Source of the DNA: Cytospora piceicola
Taxonomy: Eukaryota; Ascomycota; Sordariomycetes; Diaporthales; Cytosporaceae
Length of the DNA stretch: 64,000 nucleotides
NCBI GenBank assembly: GCA_023375675.1
Contig: JALQBC010000020.1
Location: 434,001-498,000, forward strand
Reading direction: 5' to 3'
In this document: positions 47,795 to 60,685 of the stretch, piece after piece
Numbering within the stretch: the stretch's first letter is position 1
How the letters are laid out: every line of letters starts with the position of its first letter
Notes under the pieces: model-generated
The model's database searches: none
Seen by the model: only the letters and a program-made list of their open reading frames with translations
What the model was told of the DNA's origin: nothing
Program-made: the position numbers and the translations under genes

Positions 47795-50700
47795 CAGGAA
47801 CAGCCCATGCACGGCAGTTGTCTTCTACGCATGTCGGCACTGGGCAGGTCATGGTCTGCAGGTATATGATGGTACATATATCAGGCTACGTTATACCTGT
47901 CTCCCGCTCTGCCCAATGGACGGAGATCACCCGGATGTGATGCATTGATCCTCCCGCCAAAAACCCTCTGGTGCACATGCGCCATTATGTGCTCTATTAT
48001 ATGGAGCTGGGTGTTGTGCCGCTGAGTTGGCGGCATCTGGCACCCACATCGCCAGCGCCCTAACCCGCACACACACACACATAACAAACACATCAGTGAG
48101 CGTGGACTCCACCGACTGTCGACAATACCATGAGAAGTTTTATCTCGGCTGGGAAGAGTAAGCCAGCACGTGGTCATTCGGCGTCCGCATGTCGTGACTG
48201 CTTGGTGAATGCCGAGGGCCAATCAAAAAAGCGAGTGCTGATTGGTCATTGATTACATATAAAAAAGCCTTTGTTCAGTTTCAGAGGAAAAGATCGTGGG
48301 GGGGCGGCATATATTTTGTCCCCTCCCGCAGCGGATAGCAGCAGTAATCAGCAGGGGGAAGAGCTTCGGCGACAGAGTGGTTACAGGTTCCGCGCTTCAT
48401 GACTGGCTGGGTTTGTGATTGTCAGCCGCAGGAAGCGCATCCATCCAGTCGGGCGACACTCCAAGCCGGATTGGGAAGGTCATGAGTACGTCTTCCCAGT
48501 GGATCGGTTCGCCTCCAGTCTTATCGAGAGGGCTGCAGAAGGACTGTACCACAGTAACAGCTCACTGTCACCGTCGAGGGAAGTACACGCTTCATACGTC
48601 TGTGCATCACGAAGGAAATACCCATCGTGACGTCGGCGGGAATGATGGTAGGATTGATACTGATTACTACACCACTTCCCTACATACATACATACCACAT
48701 CACTGTGCCGTCAGGGACGTCGAATGACATCAACTCGAATGCAGTACATTTAGGACCTCACGATGGCAGCTCCAGCATTTGCAAATCCCCACATATGTAT
48801 ACTACATATGAGGTACAGTACAAGAAGAGCCTGGTCAGGTCAGGTCTGAGTGGGTGGCCGCCGCTCCGCCCTATCTGACAGGCTAGATAATCACCCTGGC
48901 AGGCGGCACTGCACTGCAGCTTCAAGTTGGGTCCAATGACGGAGGCAGGCATATATATGTATGGAGTTCGTACTACGTGGAAGATCCTCTGCGGCGATCA
49001 GCGAGGGGTCGGATTCGACGGGCTGACGGGCTGTGCCTGCACTCACCGTGCCAGCGTGCTGCAGGTCTGCTACCCATTATGGCATGTATAGTCTGACTAC
49101 TGACTATCTACTGCATGCAGGCAGTTGATCACATCTGGAGCTGTACCGTGTATGTACCGACCCTGTTTTTCTTTCCACGAAGTTTAGGTGCGGAGTGATC
49201 AACATGAGGCGAGTCGCCGGGTCCCCACCAGAGATCTCCTGGTGGAGCACGGACGGAGCCTGCAAATCGCTGCCGGCTTCCAACCTCCTTTCATCCTTCT
49301 TGCTGACCACCTCGGGAACCCCGGCACGTATACTGTGTACAAACAAACCTCTATCCAAGACCCGGATGCCCCTCCCCCTCCCAAGTGGGGTGTGTGGTGG
49401 TGGAGGAAGGGTGTTGTCACGGCCTCGAGGATCGTCGAGATCGATCCTCCGCTATCCCTCCAATCTACATATCCACGAACCGTAACAACGGGTGCTTATC
49501 CTTGGGCCACGCGCGACCTGACAGGCCCGACACCCTCTTTCTGAAGGGGGCTCCCGAGCGACCGTACGGATTACAGCACGCAGTACATATTTTATGTATA
49601 CATGTATGTATGTATGTATGTATGTATGTATGTATATATGTACATGATTACGTACGCGCTGCCAGACTGGATGCCGATACCCCTTCCGGCGATCACCACC
49701 CAGGATTGCTTAGGCCAGCCCGACCGGGCCCTAGCAAGCACCGATGAAAATTACCCTTTTCGGGACGCGGGAGAGCTGCAGCCATGCAAGGCAGGATTAT
49801 ATGTACAGTAGTCACTTGCCCGACCTGTCTGCTTGCTGTATAGTACTATTTACAAGCCGACATGAGGGCTCTCACCGGCATCGGCCGCCCGCATGGTGAC
49901 AGTCTCTCCCAGCTACACTACATCCAGTAAAGAGCTGTACACCCTGCTTGCTGCTACTGCTGCCGAATCCTTACGCGCTGGTTGCTTGATGGGGCCTAGG
50001 GAAGGGGATGTGCTGACTGGAACTTGTGTGTGTTTGTGTGTGTGTGTGTGTATGTGTGTGTGTGTGATGGGCAGCAACCTTTTGATTGCTTCGCCTTTCC
50101 TTCTCGAAACCCGCATCTCATTTCCTGTTCTTGCTTGTTCTGAACCCTGGGGACGCCTATGTATCCGGTATCCTCATCGTTGATCATCGTACGATGATGT
50201 ACCAAGAAGCATCGGACGCGTTAGAACAATTCTGATGATTTGGAATGATTCGACCTTTCAGCCCAACCCTCGTCACTGCTGCCAGTACGTGGTTTCCCCG
50301 AGCATGAACAATCAATATAGTGGTTTTGACCCCCCGCTGCTGGTATAACGGCGTATTGTGAGTGCACGCTACCAAAGCAACGTGCCATCACGTCACCTGC
50401 CCGAAGGGACAATTGGACTCTGCATCTGTGGAAAGGGACTTTTGTAGTGTTAGTTGCCACACCGTGATGCAGCGATTTTCCGGGGCGGGCGCAACCATCG
50501 GAGGGAGGTTGATTTATTCCACCGAGCGGACGAGAAGGAGAAGGAAAAAAAGGGAGACAAAAAAAAAAGAGGCGTCCTGTCGGCCCCCGTTGCCCTTATT
50601 CGACCGAAAGCCCGTCCTCGCATTTGTTTTCTTGGGGGGGGGGGGGGAAAGAGTGCGGCCGGATGAACCCCCGGTGGCAGGCTTATTTGCTCGTTTCGGG

Positions 50701-53700
50701 CCCTGGGTGAGCTGCACTGATCGACAATGGGGCACACATTCCCGGGTAATATAGATAATAATTGTGTGTATGCATGGGAGGTAGGTAGTGTACACTTAAT
50801 TTGTGTGTAGATGAGTAAGTACAGTAGCAGTACGTGGGTGGATACGTGTCTACTGGGTAAATATTGTGCAGCACACACACGCTGACACGCAGCCCAACTG
50901 CATCAAACCACATCGACTGTGCAGGGTGGATTTGGTCAGCTGCCTCCTCGCTTTCGGACATGAGGTAGGAATCCGGTGGCCTCCCTGGCGGTGAAGACTA
51001 CCACATCGAGTTCCCGAGCCCGCGCTGGTGGTTGAAGAAAGAGAGAAAAAAAAAGTGTGTGTAATGTGGTAGTGTTGTTACAGAATACAATCCCCCCCTG
51101 AAAAATCCCCCGAGAAAATCCTTCCTTCCCCCAGTCCTTCCAGCCCTCTGCTGGATGGGAGGGAGTGGGCAACATCTCGCATGAGCCCTGTCCATGGCGC
51201 AATCCTGGGCTCGGGAGGCATCACCGTCGAGGGGAGATCGCCCTTTTTTTTGACAGCCTGATGACAGCCTGACAGCCTCGGCCTCGGCCCCCACTGCCGA
51301 TACCACCATCACCACCTTCTCTCACACAGGGTACAGATACCGGTGTGTGTGTGTGTGTATGTATGTATATATATATGTATGCATGTATGCAACCATAACC
51401 ATGTACCTACTCTACAATGTAGGATGTAGCCAAGGCTCAGTCTTCTCCTGTCGAACTCGACGTGTCCCCACTCGTCGGCGGCTATACATCAAAGCTGACA
51501 ATCCCCCCCCCCCCCTTCTCACGGCTGTATTCACGCTTGGGTACCGGTATGTGTGTGTGAGCGTGAGTGGGCACACCACCACCACCACCACCACCACCAC
51601 CACTACCACTACCACCGAGAAAAAGAGACTGAACATCGGGGAGCTCTGCAGTGAGGAAGATTGAGTGAATCCTCCCCCCCCCCCAATATGCAAACCAGCC
51701 CCAGGAAGCAAGTTCAGATCACCAAAACCTAAGTACTTAAGTAGTCAGCCATTTCCCCTTCTGGCCCCACACCACGCGAGCGGGCCGCAGATCGGCCGCC
51801 AGGTAGGGCAGGGCTCCCGGGGAGGGGGGAGAGAGAGGAGGGAGGGGGGAGGGAATATATCTGCAAGCTGCTTGGCTTGGGGGGCCGGGTTCTGGGGTTC
51901 TCCAGTACTGTAGTAGTTAGGGCGTGTCTGTGTACTACTGTATGTACTGTATGTATGCATGTACAAAGAAAAAAAGTATTGGGTGATACATAGATACGCA
52001 GGTAAGAAGCCCCCTCGAATGTCTGGGGGGGGGGGGGAGGAAAGGAAACAGGAGTGAGTCGTCAGCCAAGGTTCGTCTTCTTCCTCATCGAGGCACACAC
52101 ACACACACACACACCCTTCGGCATGAGTTCGGGCTTCCAACCAGGAACACCACGCACGCTTATTACTGGACTGCGTCTGCATGTATCTTGCTGTTGTTCG
52201 TTGGGGGCCGCATTTCTTCATCTGGTTTCTGGCGATGGCGAGTGACGACGACACGGACGGGAAGTTCCCTTCCTGCTATCTTGGATTGGGCATGCATTGA
52301 GATCAAATTCCCTGAAACGGATGGCGAGCATGTACGGATTCGTACGGGAGGGTTACATGCCTCGGCAGAGTATCCATCGAGAATGGTACTATCGATCTGG
52401 GACGTACATGATATGACAGATAGTTAGATAGTTAGTGTGCCTATATTCGATCCAGCAGACCCCATCCGTCCGTCCACCAGCAATGATAATGGAAGACATT
52501 GCCAGACAGCCACGAGATTTGTAATTACGCACCATATCAGTCCGCATTTGACTGACCAACTGACCAAAACTGACTGACTGCATGCTCGCTTCGATCAACA
52601 GGAAAGGGGAGCGGATGCGATTGGACGCCCCCTCCGAAGCCCATCTCGAAGGAAATGGGTGCCCGTGCCGAGACTGTCTCACACACCGCGTGTTTTCCTC
52701 CGTCAGCACGAGACCGGTCAGCGAAGCGAAAAACAAGGTGGCTTACGGCCTACCTCTCTCTGCCCCTCGGAGCCATCGCAGCGGCCTCGCCACCCCTCCC
52801 CCCCTTTTCCCTCTGCCCCTCGGATTGGACCGAGAGGAGTTAGAAGATGGGTACTGTACCTTGGTAGTCCATGAAGACCGTTTGTGGCGCCGCGCCTGAG
52901 GGGGGGAGGGGGGAGGGGGAGGGGAGGGGCAATAAATAATGTATGTCTCGGGCTTGATGAGCTGATCTTGTGCATTGACTTCTTCACCGTGGTGTCTGGC
53001 TTGACCAAACCCTCCCCCCCCCCCCCATTCAGGTCTGCGAGGCTGCGAATCTGTTTCCCGAAACGGAGAAGGCCAAAGGGGCAGGCTGCAGCCAGACTGC
53101 AGTCATCCCTCTCGGTCGCCTGGTCAATACACATGTTCGCAGCCCACGCCGGCATTTGTGGTGATAATGATTTCTCTCATCCCTGTGTCCCGCATACACG
53201 ACCACAGACCACCACAGGCCGGCCACAAGGAGAAAGCGCGGAAACCAGGTCCGAGAACTTGATAAATCATATTTGACTGCTGCCGCTCTACCTGAGCTGG
53301 TCTCGTCGCAGTTGTACCATGAGCAGAGACTATACCAAGTCCACCAGGCCTGATCAAAACCCCCAACCGCTCACGATGCCTGCCCTACCTAACGCCAAAC
53401 AGTACATGTGCTTTTGTAGAAAACGAGCACGCTCAATCGTAACGGGAAATCAAACAGGTCTCAGATATCAAACACGTCGTCCGAGTACCCATCACGGCTA
53501 GCAACCTGCGCCTCTTTCTAAGCTGACGCCCACGCGGATCTTCGACGCGAACAGTAGATGTTGCGAAGAAAGAAGCCTGAAGGTCCAAGTGGTGTGCGAC
53601 CTCACGCGCTGCTGCCTCGTCTCCTCAGCCGATTGCTCAAATAACATTCATAAATTCCATTGATCCGTTCCATGCTTGTTGACAAAAGAAATGCGGTTCG

Positions 53701-54011
53701 TATCGCGCGGCATACCGTGCCGCTCAGTCGTGTGGTATCAACCCCCTTCCCGTCCAGTCTCCGTGACAATGCTGATGAGGAAATGTAAAAGACAAAAAGA
53801 AACGCAGCAATACGTGCTTGCCCCTGAAATGGGAGCTTGTCAATGCAGTGGCCAGGAGACGCTCCTCGCTGTTTGTTGCTGCCCTCGTAAATCGCACCTT
53901 ACAGGTCTCGAATCATGGAGACTTGATCTTGCGAACTAATTACGCTGGGGCTGCTGCAGGTGTCTCCGATATTCAGTCGCTCTAGGAGCCCAGAGAAGCA
54001 AAGTGAGCTTC

Positions 54012-56326
54012 TCATGATCCCGGCATGAACCTCGACATGTTCTTGCCGCGGACCAAGAACGGACTCGGCATATCGTCTACCTCGGGATCCCACACGGCAG
54101 CAGGTTTCCAGTTCTCGTTGCGGGTTGGGACCCTTCCACCAGCACGTGCCTGTGACAGCTCGACGAGTGTCCGTCCCCGGACGTTGCCCATCTTGCTGAT
54201 GAGGCCGCCGCCGTTGCCAGGCTGGCCAGGCTGGCCAGTCGCAGGAGACCTGCGAGACAGTCCCCTTCTAGAGGACGCTTCGCTGCTGTCGCTGCCCCCA
54301 GACAAGTTCGCGTACGATGGGATCTTTGTGGCCTGGCGGTTCATGGTGTCGCGCTCACGGAGAACGGGAGATCGAAGCTCCTGTGCCGAGCTCGTGGGCA
54401 TGACGCCAGTGGTTGTCTTCATGGGGGCTGACAGGGCAGGCCTGTTCTTCAGCGGGTTCTCTGCTGGCGCCGTCTTCATGTGAGGGAACGCTGGCCGCGG
54501 AACGTCGCTGATCCCCGTGATCCTCTTCACCTGCCGGAGTGGCGACGGAGAGGTCGGAGCTTCGTCAGAACTGCTTCCCGATTCTATGTCAAAGTTGTCG
54601 GGTATCCCAAGGCCTTTGCGCGATCCGTTATTCGCAAAAATGTTATTATGGTGAATAAATGGACCCTTTCCTGAGTTCTTGCGCCGAGGTGATAGGGACA
54701 GCGAGGCGAGTGCACTAGGGGACGGCGAAAGGTTGTCCACATCCATTGGGGTTCCGAGGTTACCAGCATACATGGTCTGCGCGCGAGCAAAGGGGGTCCT
54801 CACTCCCTTCTTCGTTTCGTCCTTTGGTGGAGTGTCGGGGCTCAAAACCGAAACCTCCGTCATGTCTGTAACAGCCGACGATCCGCTCTGTATACTTCCT
54901 GCGCCAATCGAAGAGTATGGAAAGTCGGACTTTGATCCTGACGAGTTGAAGTGCATGTTCTCAACCGTGGCCAGAGCGGCCATCTTCCTCTGCTGCTCCA
55001 ACTCCATTTGGACGCGGAGCTGGACCTCCTCCTCGTATTTGTTCTGGAGCTGCTCGATCTCGAGATTGACCAAGCGGTCAATCTCCAATCGGGCCCTGGC
55101 CTCCCACTCTCTTCGAAGGCCAGAGTCGATCTCCTGCCGTATGCTCACCCTATCAGATTCCAGCTTCAAAACCCTCCTCTCGACTTCGCGTGCCTTTCTG
55201 CCGAGAGACTCTTCCTTCCTATGGAGCAAAGCCTCCTTCCTCTGAAGCGCGCGACTCATATCAACAACCTCCCGCTCCTTGCGCATCAGTCGGACTACGG
55301 GTAGGTTGAGCAATGCTGCCGTGTCTGGCCGCTTATCTGGGTTGACCCGCAGGCAGTCTCGGATGACTGCGCTCAGTTCGGCCGAGTAGATATTAGGTAG
55401 TGGTGCGACCTTGCCGTCCTTGATCTTTTGGACCAACTGGTAATGGGACTTGGCGTTGAATGGAGGCTCCCTCGTGCAGAGCTCATAGATGATACAGCCC
55501 AGTGACCAGACATCTGACTTGAGCGTGTACATTTCGGCCGCACAAATTTCCGGTGACATGTAGAACGGGGTTCCAACATAAGTCGAGGCGAATTGCTGTG
55601 AGGTTAACACCTTTGATAGGCCAAAGTCGCCGAGCTTGACCGAGTTGTCCTCGCCGAGGAAGACTAGTGTAGGTGTTTGTTAGCGCAGGCGCAGTCAGTC
55701 AAGTACTCACTTTCTGTTGCATCACGTACTGTTTTCAGGCTTTAGATCCCGGTGGAGGATGGTCATACCACCCGCTGGCGTCTTGGGCCGGGCAGTAGGG
55801 CCCAGCCCCATGACGTTCTTTCCCACCTCAGGGGGGTCAATGCCATAGTGACATCGGTAAAGGGCAGTGACTAGTTGCGAAAAGATGCTCCAGACAAACG
55901 CCTCCTCAGCGTATTGGTTCTTGGTGTGTAGTTCCCGGATGACTCGGCCAAGATCCCCATTTCCGCAGTACTCCATGTATATGTGTAGGTCCTGAGTAGA
56001 TTTCAGATGCTCTCTGCTGTAGTATCCAACAATGTTTGGATGGCGAAGAGAAGATAGGATGGTGAATTCGGCGTGGAGCTGTTCCCTCTCCTTCTGAGAC
56101 ATCTTGAGGTAGCTGATTTCCTTGCGGCACAGGACCATTCCGTCGTCCTTTCTGCGCACCTTTCGGATGATGCCAAAGGAGCCATGGCCTACAGGAGACG
56201 GGAGGGATATCAGCACCATGACAGCCTCAATGGCATTTCCGCTGAGAGATGTGGGGCGGTGGTGCACTCGACAAACGTACCAATCTTCTCGAGGGCCTCA
56301 TACTTGTCACTGCTGTCCGACGACAT
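54012..56326 (-). CDS. nimA: NIMA-type mitotic Ser/Thr kinase
   Basis: Exons 56281-56326, 55730-56188 and 54012-55663 give 718 residues, close to Aspergillus NIMA (699). The start MSSDSSDKYEALEKIG joins across intron 1 to GHGSFGIIRKV, completing the glycine loop. Kinase motifs follow: LCRKEISY (Lys), TILHRDLKPEN, IFLGEDNSVKLGDFGLSK, and STYVGTPFYMSPE; the domain ends near residue 297. A coiled coil rich in Glu, Arg and Leu covers about 300-410, then a basic, Ser/Pro-rich tail with TP/SP sites and NMSRFMPGS at the end. NIMA drives entry into mitosis, nuclear-pore opening and chromatin condensation. An insert of about 20 residues (PPEVGKNVMGLGPTARPKT) precedes the catalytic loop, as in other filamentous-fungal NIMA proteins. 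Splice phases 1 and 1 close correctly. Divergent from the Btb3-like gene. Confidence 0.96.
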
Positions 56327-56894
56327 ATTGAAATGCAAAACCGTGCAGCCTTTGTCAATGGGAGGAATGGTGATGATCCATAAGCTGAGAAGCAAGCAGA
56401 CAAACAATTGGAGGAAGAACAAGCCGTGTTGAGTGTACCTGCTGATGTTAGTAGAACTTGTTATAGGTCGGTGATGATGGCGATGTTGACGGTGTTGATG
56501 AACATGGAGTTGGAGTCTGGAGACGTTGGAAGTCTGTTGCATGGAGACGGAGAAAAAGAATGTCAACATTTAGGCGGATTGCCTGGGCAACGTACCTGCA
56601 GGGGCCGAATCCCTGCTAGAGCTTCCACCCTCCAGGGCCCAGATCCCTGCTAGAGCTTTCACCTTTCAGGCTTCCAGGGGGGCAGCTGCCAATGTTATCG
56701 ATAAAGCCTATCGATTGATCGATAAAGCACCTATGACGGAGTCCGCCACACCCGGAGCCGCTCTCCCGGGTCGAGATGACCCTTAACTCCGACGACCCTT
56801 TTAGATATTATTCACGGCCCATTTTCTGCTTCTGATCCCCCCCACCTCAGAGGCTTCTTCTGTTTTCCTTGTCTCTTGGTCGAACTGCTGCATC
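56327..56894. promoter_or_regulatory. Shared promoter region of nimA and the Btb3-like gene
   Basis: A 568-base head-to-head region. It has two 21-bp direct repeats (56609-56629 and 56643-56663, one mismatch) and two copies of ATCGATAAAGC (56697-56707 and 56718-56728) flanking a further TATCGAT word. Role unknown; the sites lie closer to the Btb3-like gene. Confidence 0.55.
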
Positions 56895-59028
56895 ATGTCT
56901 GGAGTGCTCAAGAAGTATGAGCTCGAGGCAAAGCTCAAGGATGAGCACCAGCTTATCGAGCAGGGCATCCTCCGGGATGAGAACCCTCTCGACCTCACCA
57001 CAGACTTCAGCAGGTTCCTTGATGCTTGCCGGAAAGGAGACCTGAAGACATGTCAAGAGCTCATATCAAATGGTGTCAATATCAATGGCAAGGATGCTTA
57101 TGATTACACGCCCCTCATTATCGCCAGCCTCTGTGGCCATTTTGAGCTGGTCCAGCTTTTATTGGAATCTGGTAAGTATTGAGTGATCCTACTCTGGACG
57201 CCTTATAATGCATGATTGGGTCATCACCAGGACGGGTTCTCACTGGCGTTTCGGTGGGAGACCCTTGTGAAAGGGGCAGACTAGATAAAACCTCGAGTCG
57301 CTGACGGCCAGTGCAGGTGCTCTTGCTGAAAGGAACACATTCCAGGGCGAACGAGCAGTGTACAACGCCCTGAACGACAGGATAAGGAACCTGCTCCTGT
57401 CCTACGACTACTCCAAGTCCACAGACCCCCTGCAGCCGTGGGCCTCTCACATCACCCAGTTGCTGACACGCCAGATCCCCAAGACGTCCGACATCACCCT
57501 GACGTCCGGGTCCGAGGCCCTGCACCTGCACAAGTTCCTCCTCTCGTCGAGGACGCCCTACTTCAGGGAGAAGCTCGCCGTCGCCCCGGAGACCACGCAG
57601 TGGAGGCTCTCCAGCGCCGTGCCCGTGGAGGCCTTCCAGGTCGTCGCGCGGTACCTGTACCTCGGCGAGCTGCCCAGGGACCTCGTCGACCCCCGCAGCC
57701 CCAGCTCCGAGGAGGAGGTCTTCAGGGGCATCGACAAGGTCAGCAGGCAGCTCGAGGTCGAGAAGCTCTGGGAGGCGGTGCTGTCCCTGGACGACCGGCG
57801 GCTGGCGCGGCAGCGGTACCAGGACGAGGTCCAGAGGGCGCAGGCACAGGTGGAGCGCTTCTTCAGGGACAACGTCCTCGGCCACAAGATGGTCGTGGAC
57901 ACGAGGAAGGTGAACGAGATCAAGTGGAAGCACGACAACTCGATCTTCGCCGACTGCCTGTTGCGCGCGGACGACGAGGAAGGGGACGACGACCCGGAGG
58001 GGGACGCCGAGGAGGCGGTGATCGGCGCGAACGGCATCCCGATAGGCCCTGCTTCGGAAAAGTCCAAAGCCGACAGCGGTGCGACCGCGAGGCCCAGGAA
58101 GTCGGCCGTATACCCAGTACACAAGGCGATGCTGATCAGGAGCCCATACTTCGAGACCATGTTCTCGAGCGACTTCCTCGAGGCGCAGGACTCGGAGCAC
58201 CTGCACATGGTCAAGGTAGACTGCATCCCCGAGGTCCTGGAGGTCATCCTCACGTTCCTGTACACCGAAAAGGTCGACTGCCCCCTCGACCTCGCCATGG
58301 ACCTGCTCTACACCTCGGACATGCTCCTGATGGACCGGCTCAAGACCAAGGCGGCACAGACCATCAGCACGCTCGGGAGCGCGACGAGCAACATCCTGGT
58401 CGACAGGACACACGCCACGGCGGCGGCGGCGGCGGGCGAGGGCCAGGACGGCCCGGGGCAGGTGGAGGTGGAGCCCATCGACGTGTACGACGTGATCCAC
58501 GCGGCGTGGCAGCTCCGCGTCCAGCGGCTCGAGGAGTTCGCCGCGCGGTACCTGGCCTACCGCCTCGAGGACTACATCGACGAGCCCGAGTTCGCCGAGC
58601 TCATCCAGGAGTCGGCGTCCCGGCTCGAGCGCCGCGAGGAGACGGACACCATCGAGCTCCTGGACGACATCCGGTACTACCTCTCGGAGCGCTTCCGCCT
58701 GCGGTTCGAGGACGCCGGGCTGGAGGACATCATGGACGAGAACGGGGAGATCGACGCCGAGGCCGTGGAGGGCCTCGTCGCTGCTGGTGAGGAGCGTGCG
58801 GGCGCGACAGGCGAGGCCGGCATTGACGGAGATGACGGGAAGCAGGTGTCAGAGGCGGCGACTGGGACACCCACCGATGGCGCCCTTGTAGCAGAAGGTG
58901 GTGCTGGGGTGGTGCGGACACTAGAAGGAGAAGTCGTTCAAGACGAGTTTGATCTCGATGCGATGAACTACCAGATCCTGCTTGGAAAGATCGATACATT
59001 GTTAGATAGCCTGAAGCTAGACGCATAG
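56895..59028 (+). CDS. Ankyrin and twin-BTB protein, Btb3/ABTB1-like
   Basis: Exons 56895-57171 and 57317-59028 give 662 residues. Ankyrin repeats occupy about 37-100 (FLDACRKGDLKTCQELISNGVNINGKDAYDYTPLIIASLCGHFELVQLLLESG, seen across several blocks, the last at the splice). Two BTB/POZ units follow: one around 150-245 (LHLHKFLLSSRTPYFREKL) and one around 310-430, split by an acidic loop (DDEEGDDDPEGDAEE) before VYPVHKAMLIRSPYFETMF. A helical BACK-like C-terminus reads EEFAARYLAYRLEDYIDEP. This order is that of S. pombe Btb3, yeast YIL001W and animal ABTB1/BPOZ, which act as Cul3 adaptors or bind translation factors in animals. A role as a substrate receptor of a Cul3 ubiquitin ligase is inferred. 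The intron is phase 1 (GAA TCT G / GT GCT). The 460-codon antisense ORF is a shadow. Confidence 0.92.
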
Positions 59029-60685
59029 GACTAGATGGGGTAGACTTGCATTTTGTGGGCATTTAGACGTCGACATGATTGAGTATTTTATATACCATCC
59101 GACTGGGAGGATATATATATTCAGCATGTTTCTCGGTGTGGCTCTACTTTGAGGTCCTGCCTTAAGTCTTGCAGGGCTAGGACCATACTTCTTCGGCCCC
59201 CCTAACCATGATGTGATTTGTATCTCACATGAAGCTCGAGGTGTTGTGTTGTGTTGTGTTAGACAGCAGACTCAAGAGATATAACTCTGAGGTACTTTGT
59301 TCTCTTGCACAGCCGATCAAGACCCGGAAACAGTGAACTGTATCTAGAAGAGCCCATCGCGAACAAGAAATCAGGACCAACAGCTCGTTCACGCGAACGA
59401 GATACAAGCATAACACAATGATGTGGGCATCTGTGGTAGAGTGAGTTCGAAATTTTCCTGTGAGAGAGGTCTCGCCTTTGGTGCGTGAGGCTGCCGACCG
59501 AAACGGGCATATGCGCGCACTCACTCTGCTTTCGTAGTAAGACTTACCTCCAAAACAAAAACAAAAATGGATTAAAGCACAATGCATTGAAATATAGCGG
59601 AATTTCGGGCTATGATTCGATAACAAAATCTTGTCCCGGAGGGTATTATCACAAGAACAACCTTCCTCACCTAGCATCTTCGCTCATCTCGATGCTGAAA
59701 CTGTATACTATCCAAATACACGCACACGCGTACATATACAAGCGAGGTCGTATATAAAAAACCACCAGTTGCAGAGTCTGATGCGTAATAGATATAGAAA
59801 ACAAAACAAGAAAACAGAAAACATAACAGGTATCGTCGTCATCGTCATCATCATACTGCCGCGAGGCTTCAATCTTCCCTTCTTTGTCCCAGCCGCGAGG
59901 CCCGTGTTCGATCTTAAAAAGAGACCCAGCCGCCAACCCAAACGATCCATGGACTTGTCAGAAACATATAGATAGCAAATATACATCGACGACCCATCCG
60001 TCTTCCGTTTGGCTCTGAGTAAAAGGAGTCGGGGAAGCGCGCAAACTGTACGGGCGTATCGTTTGACACCCTTGTCTGATGCATGCATCGGGTGCAGGCA
60101 TCCGGGGACGAAAACCATTAGCCGGGCAGAGACGAGGCGGCTCTCTTCACGAGAGCCACAGCTCACCCAATCGCCCTTCGCAACGAAATGTCTGACCAGC
60201 GATGAAAGCCTATTCCTTAATAAGCAAGCTGCTGCTGTTGTGGTGCTGTGGTATCCCGCCGTCGTGTTCGCTTATGTCCTGGCAGCCCGAGGTAGGTAGG
60301 TATCCACCCTTGAAACGAGAGAACAGAGAGAGACAAGAAAGAAAAAAGAAGAAACCCCTAGAAATGTTTTGTGTTTCCATGTGGCCGCGTGACCTCGCTG
60401 TTCTACCCAATCCATGTTCGTCGTGAGACGAGGTTTTGTTTGCTTTAAATGAGTCGCAGGGTGGCTTGGGCGCCCTGTGCAACAACATCTCGCCTGTTTC
60501 ATAGTTATCCTCCTGGCTTGCCCGGTTTCTTTTCTTCTCAACAATGTGGGGTGGGGGGAAGGGGGTCCATCTCGCCCGAAGTCTCTCCCTCGCGGGACAT
60601 CTCAAAGCTCCAGTTCTTGTTTTGACCGTTGTCCTTTTCGGTTTTTTCTTTCCCCTTCCCCTACCGCTTCCTCATTTTCCCAGAC
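59029..60685. other. Intergenic, convergent 3' flanks
   Basis: About 1.66 kb between the stops of the Btb3-like and Cnl1-like genes. Contains GTGTT repeats (59241-59260), a TACATATA-rich patch near 59725-59755 and A-rich stretches. No gene supported. Confidence 0.5.

Larger units (their letters stand above)
41516..54011. other. 12.5-kb region without a supported gene
   Basis: Base composition is not extreme and ORFs are short (at most about 196 codons). None shows a recognisable domain, signal peptide or convincing spliced continuation. It holds the inverted repeat at 44913-45106, the fold-back at 47718-47794, GACGGATT-type repeats near 43520-43580, and microsatellites: TATG (49598-49633), TG (50026-50067), GT/TATG (51342-51378), ACC (51575-51616) and AC (52094-52113). 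It could contain long non-coding RNA, a long regulatory region, or decayed transposons. Confidence 0.55.

Noticed and set aside
57118..58500. 460-codon minus-strand ORF
   Set aside because: Antisense shadow of the Btb3-like gene; no domain, biased Arg/Leu/Val composition.
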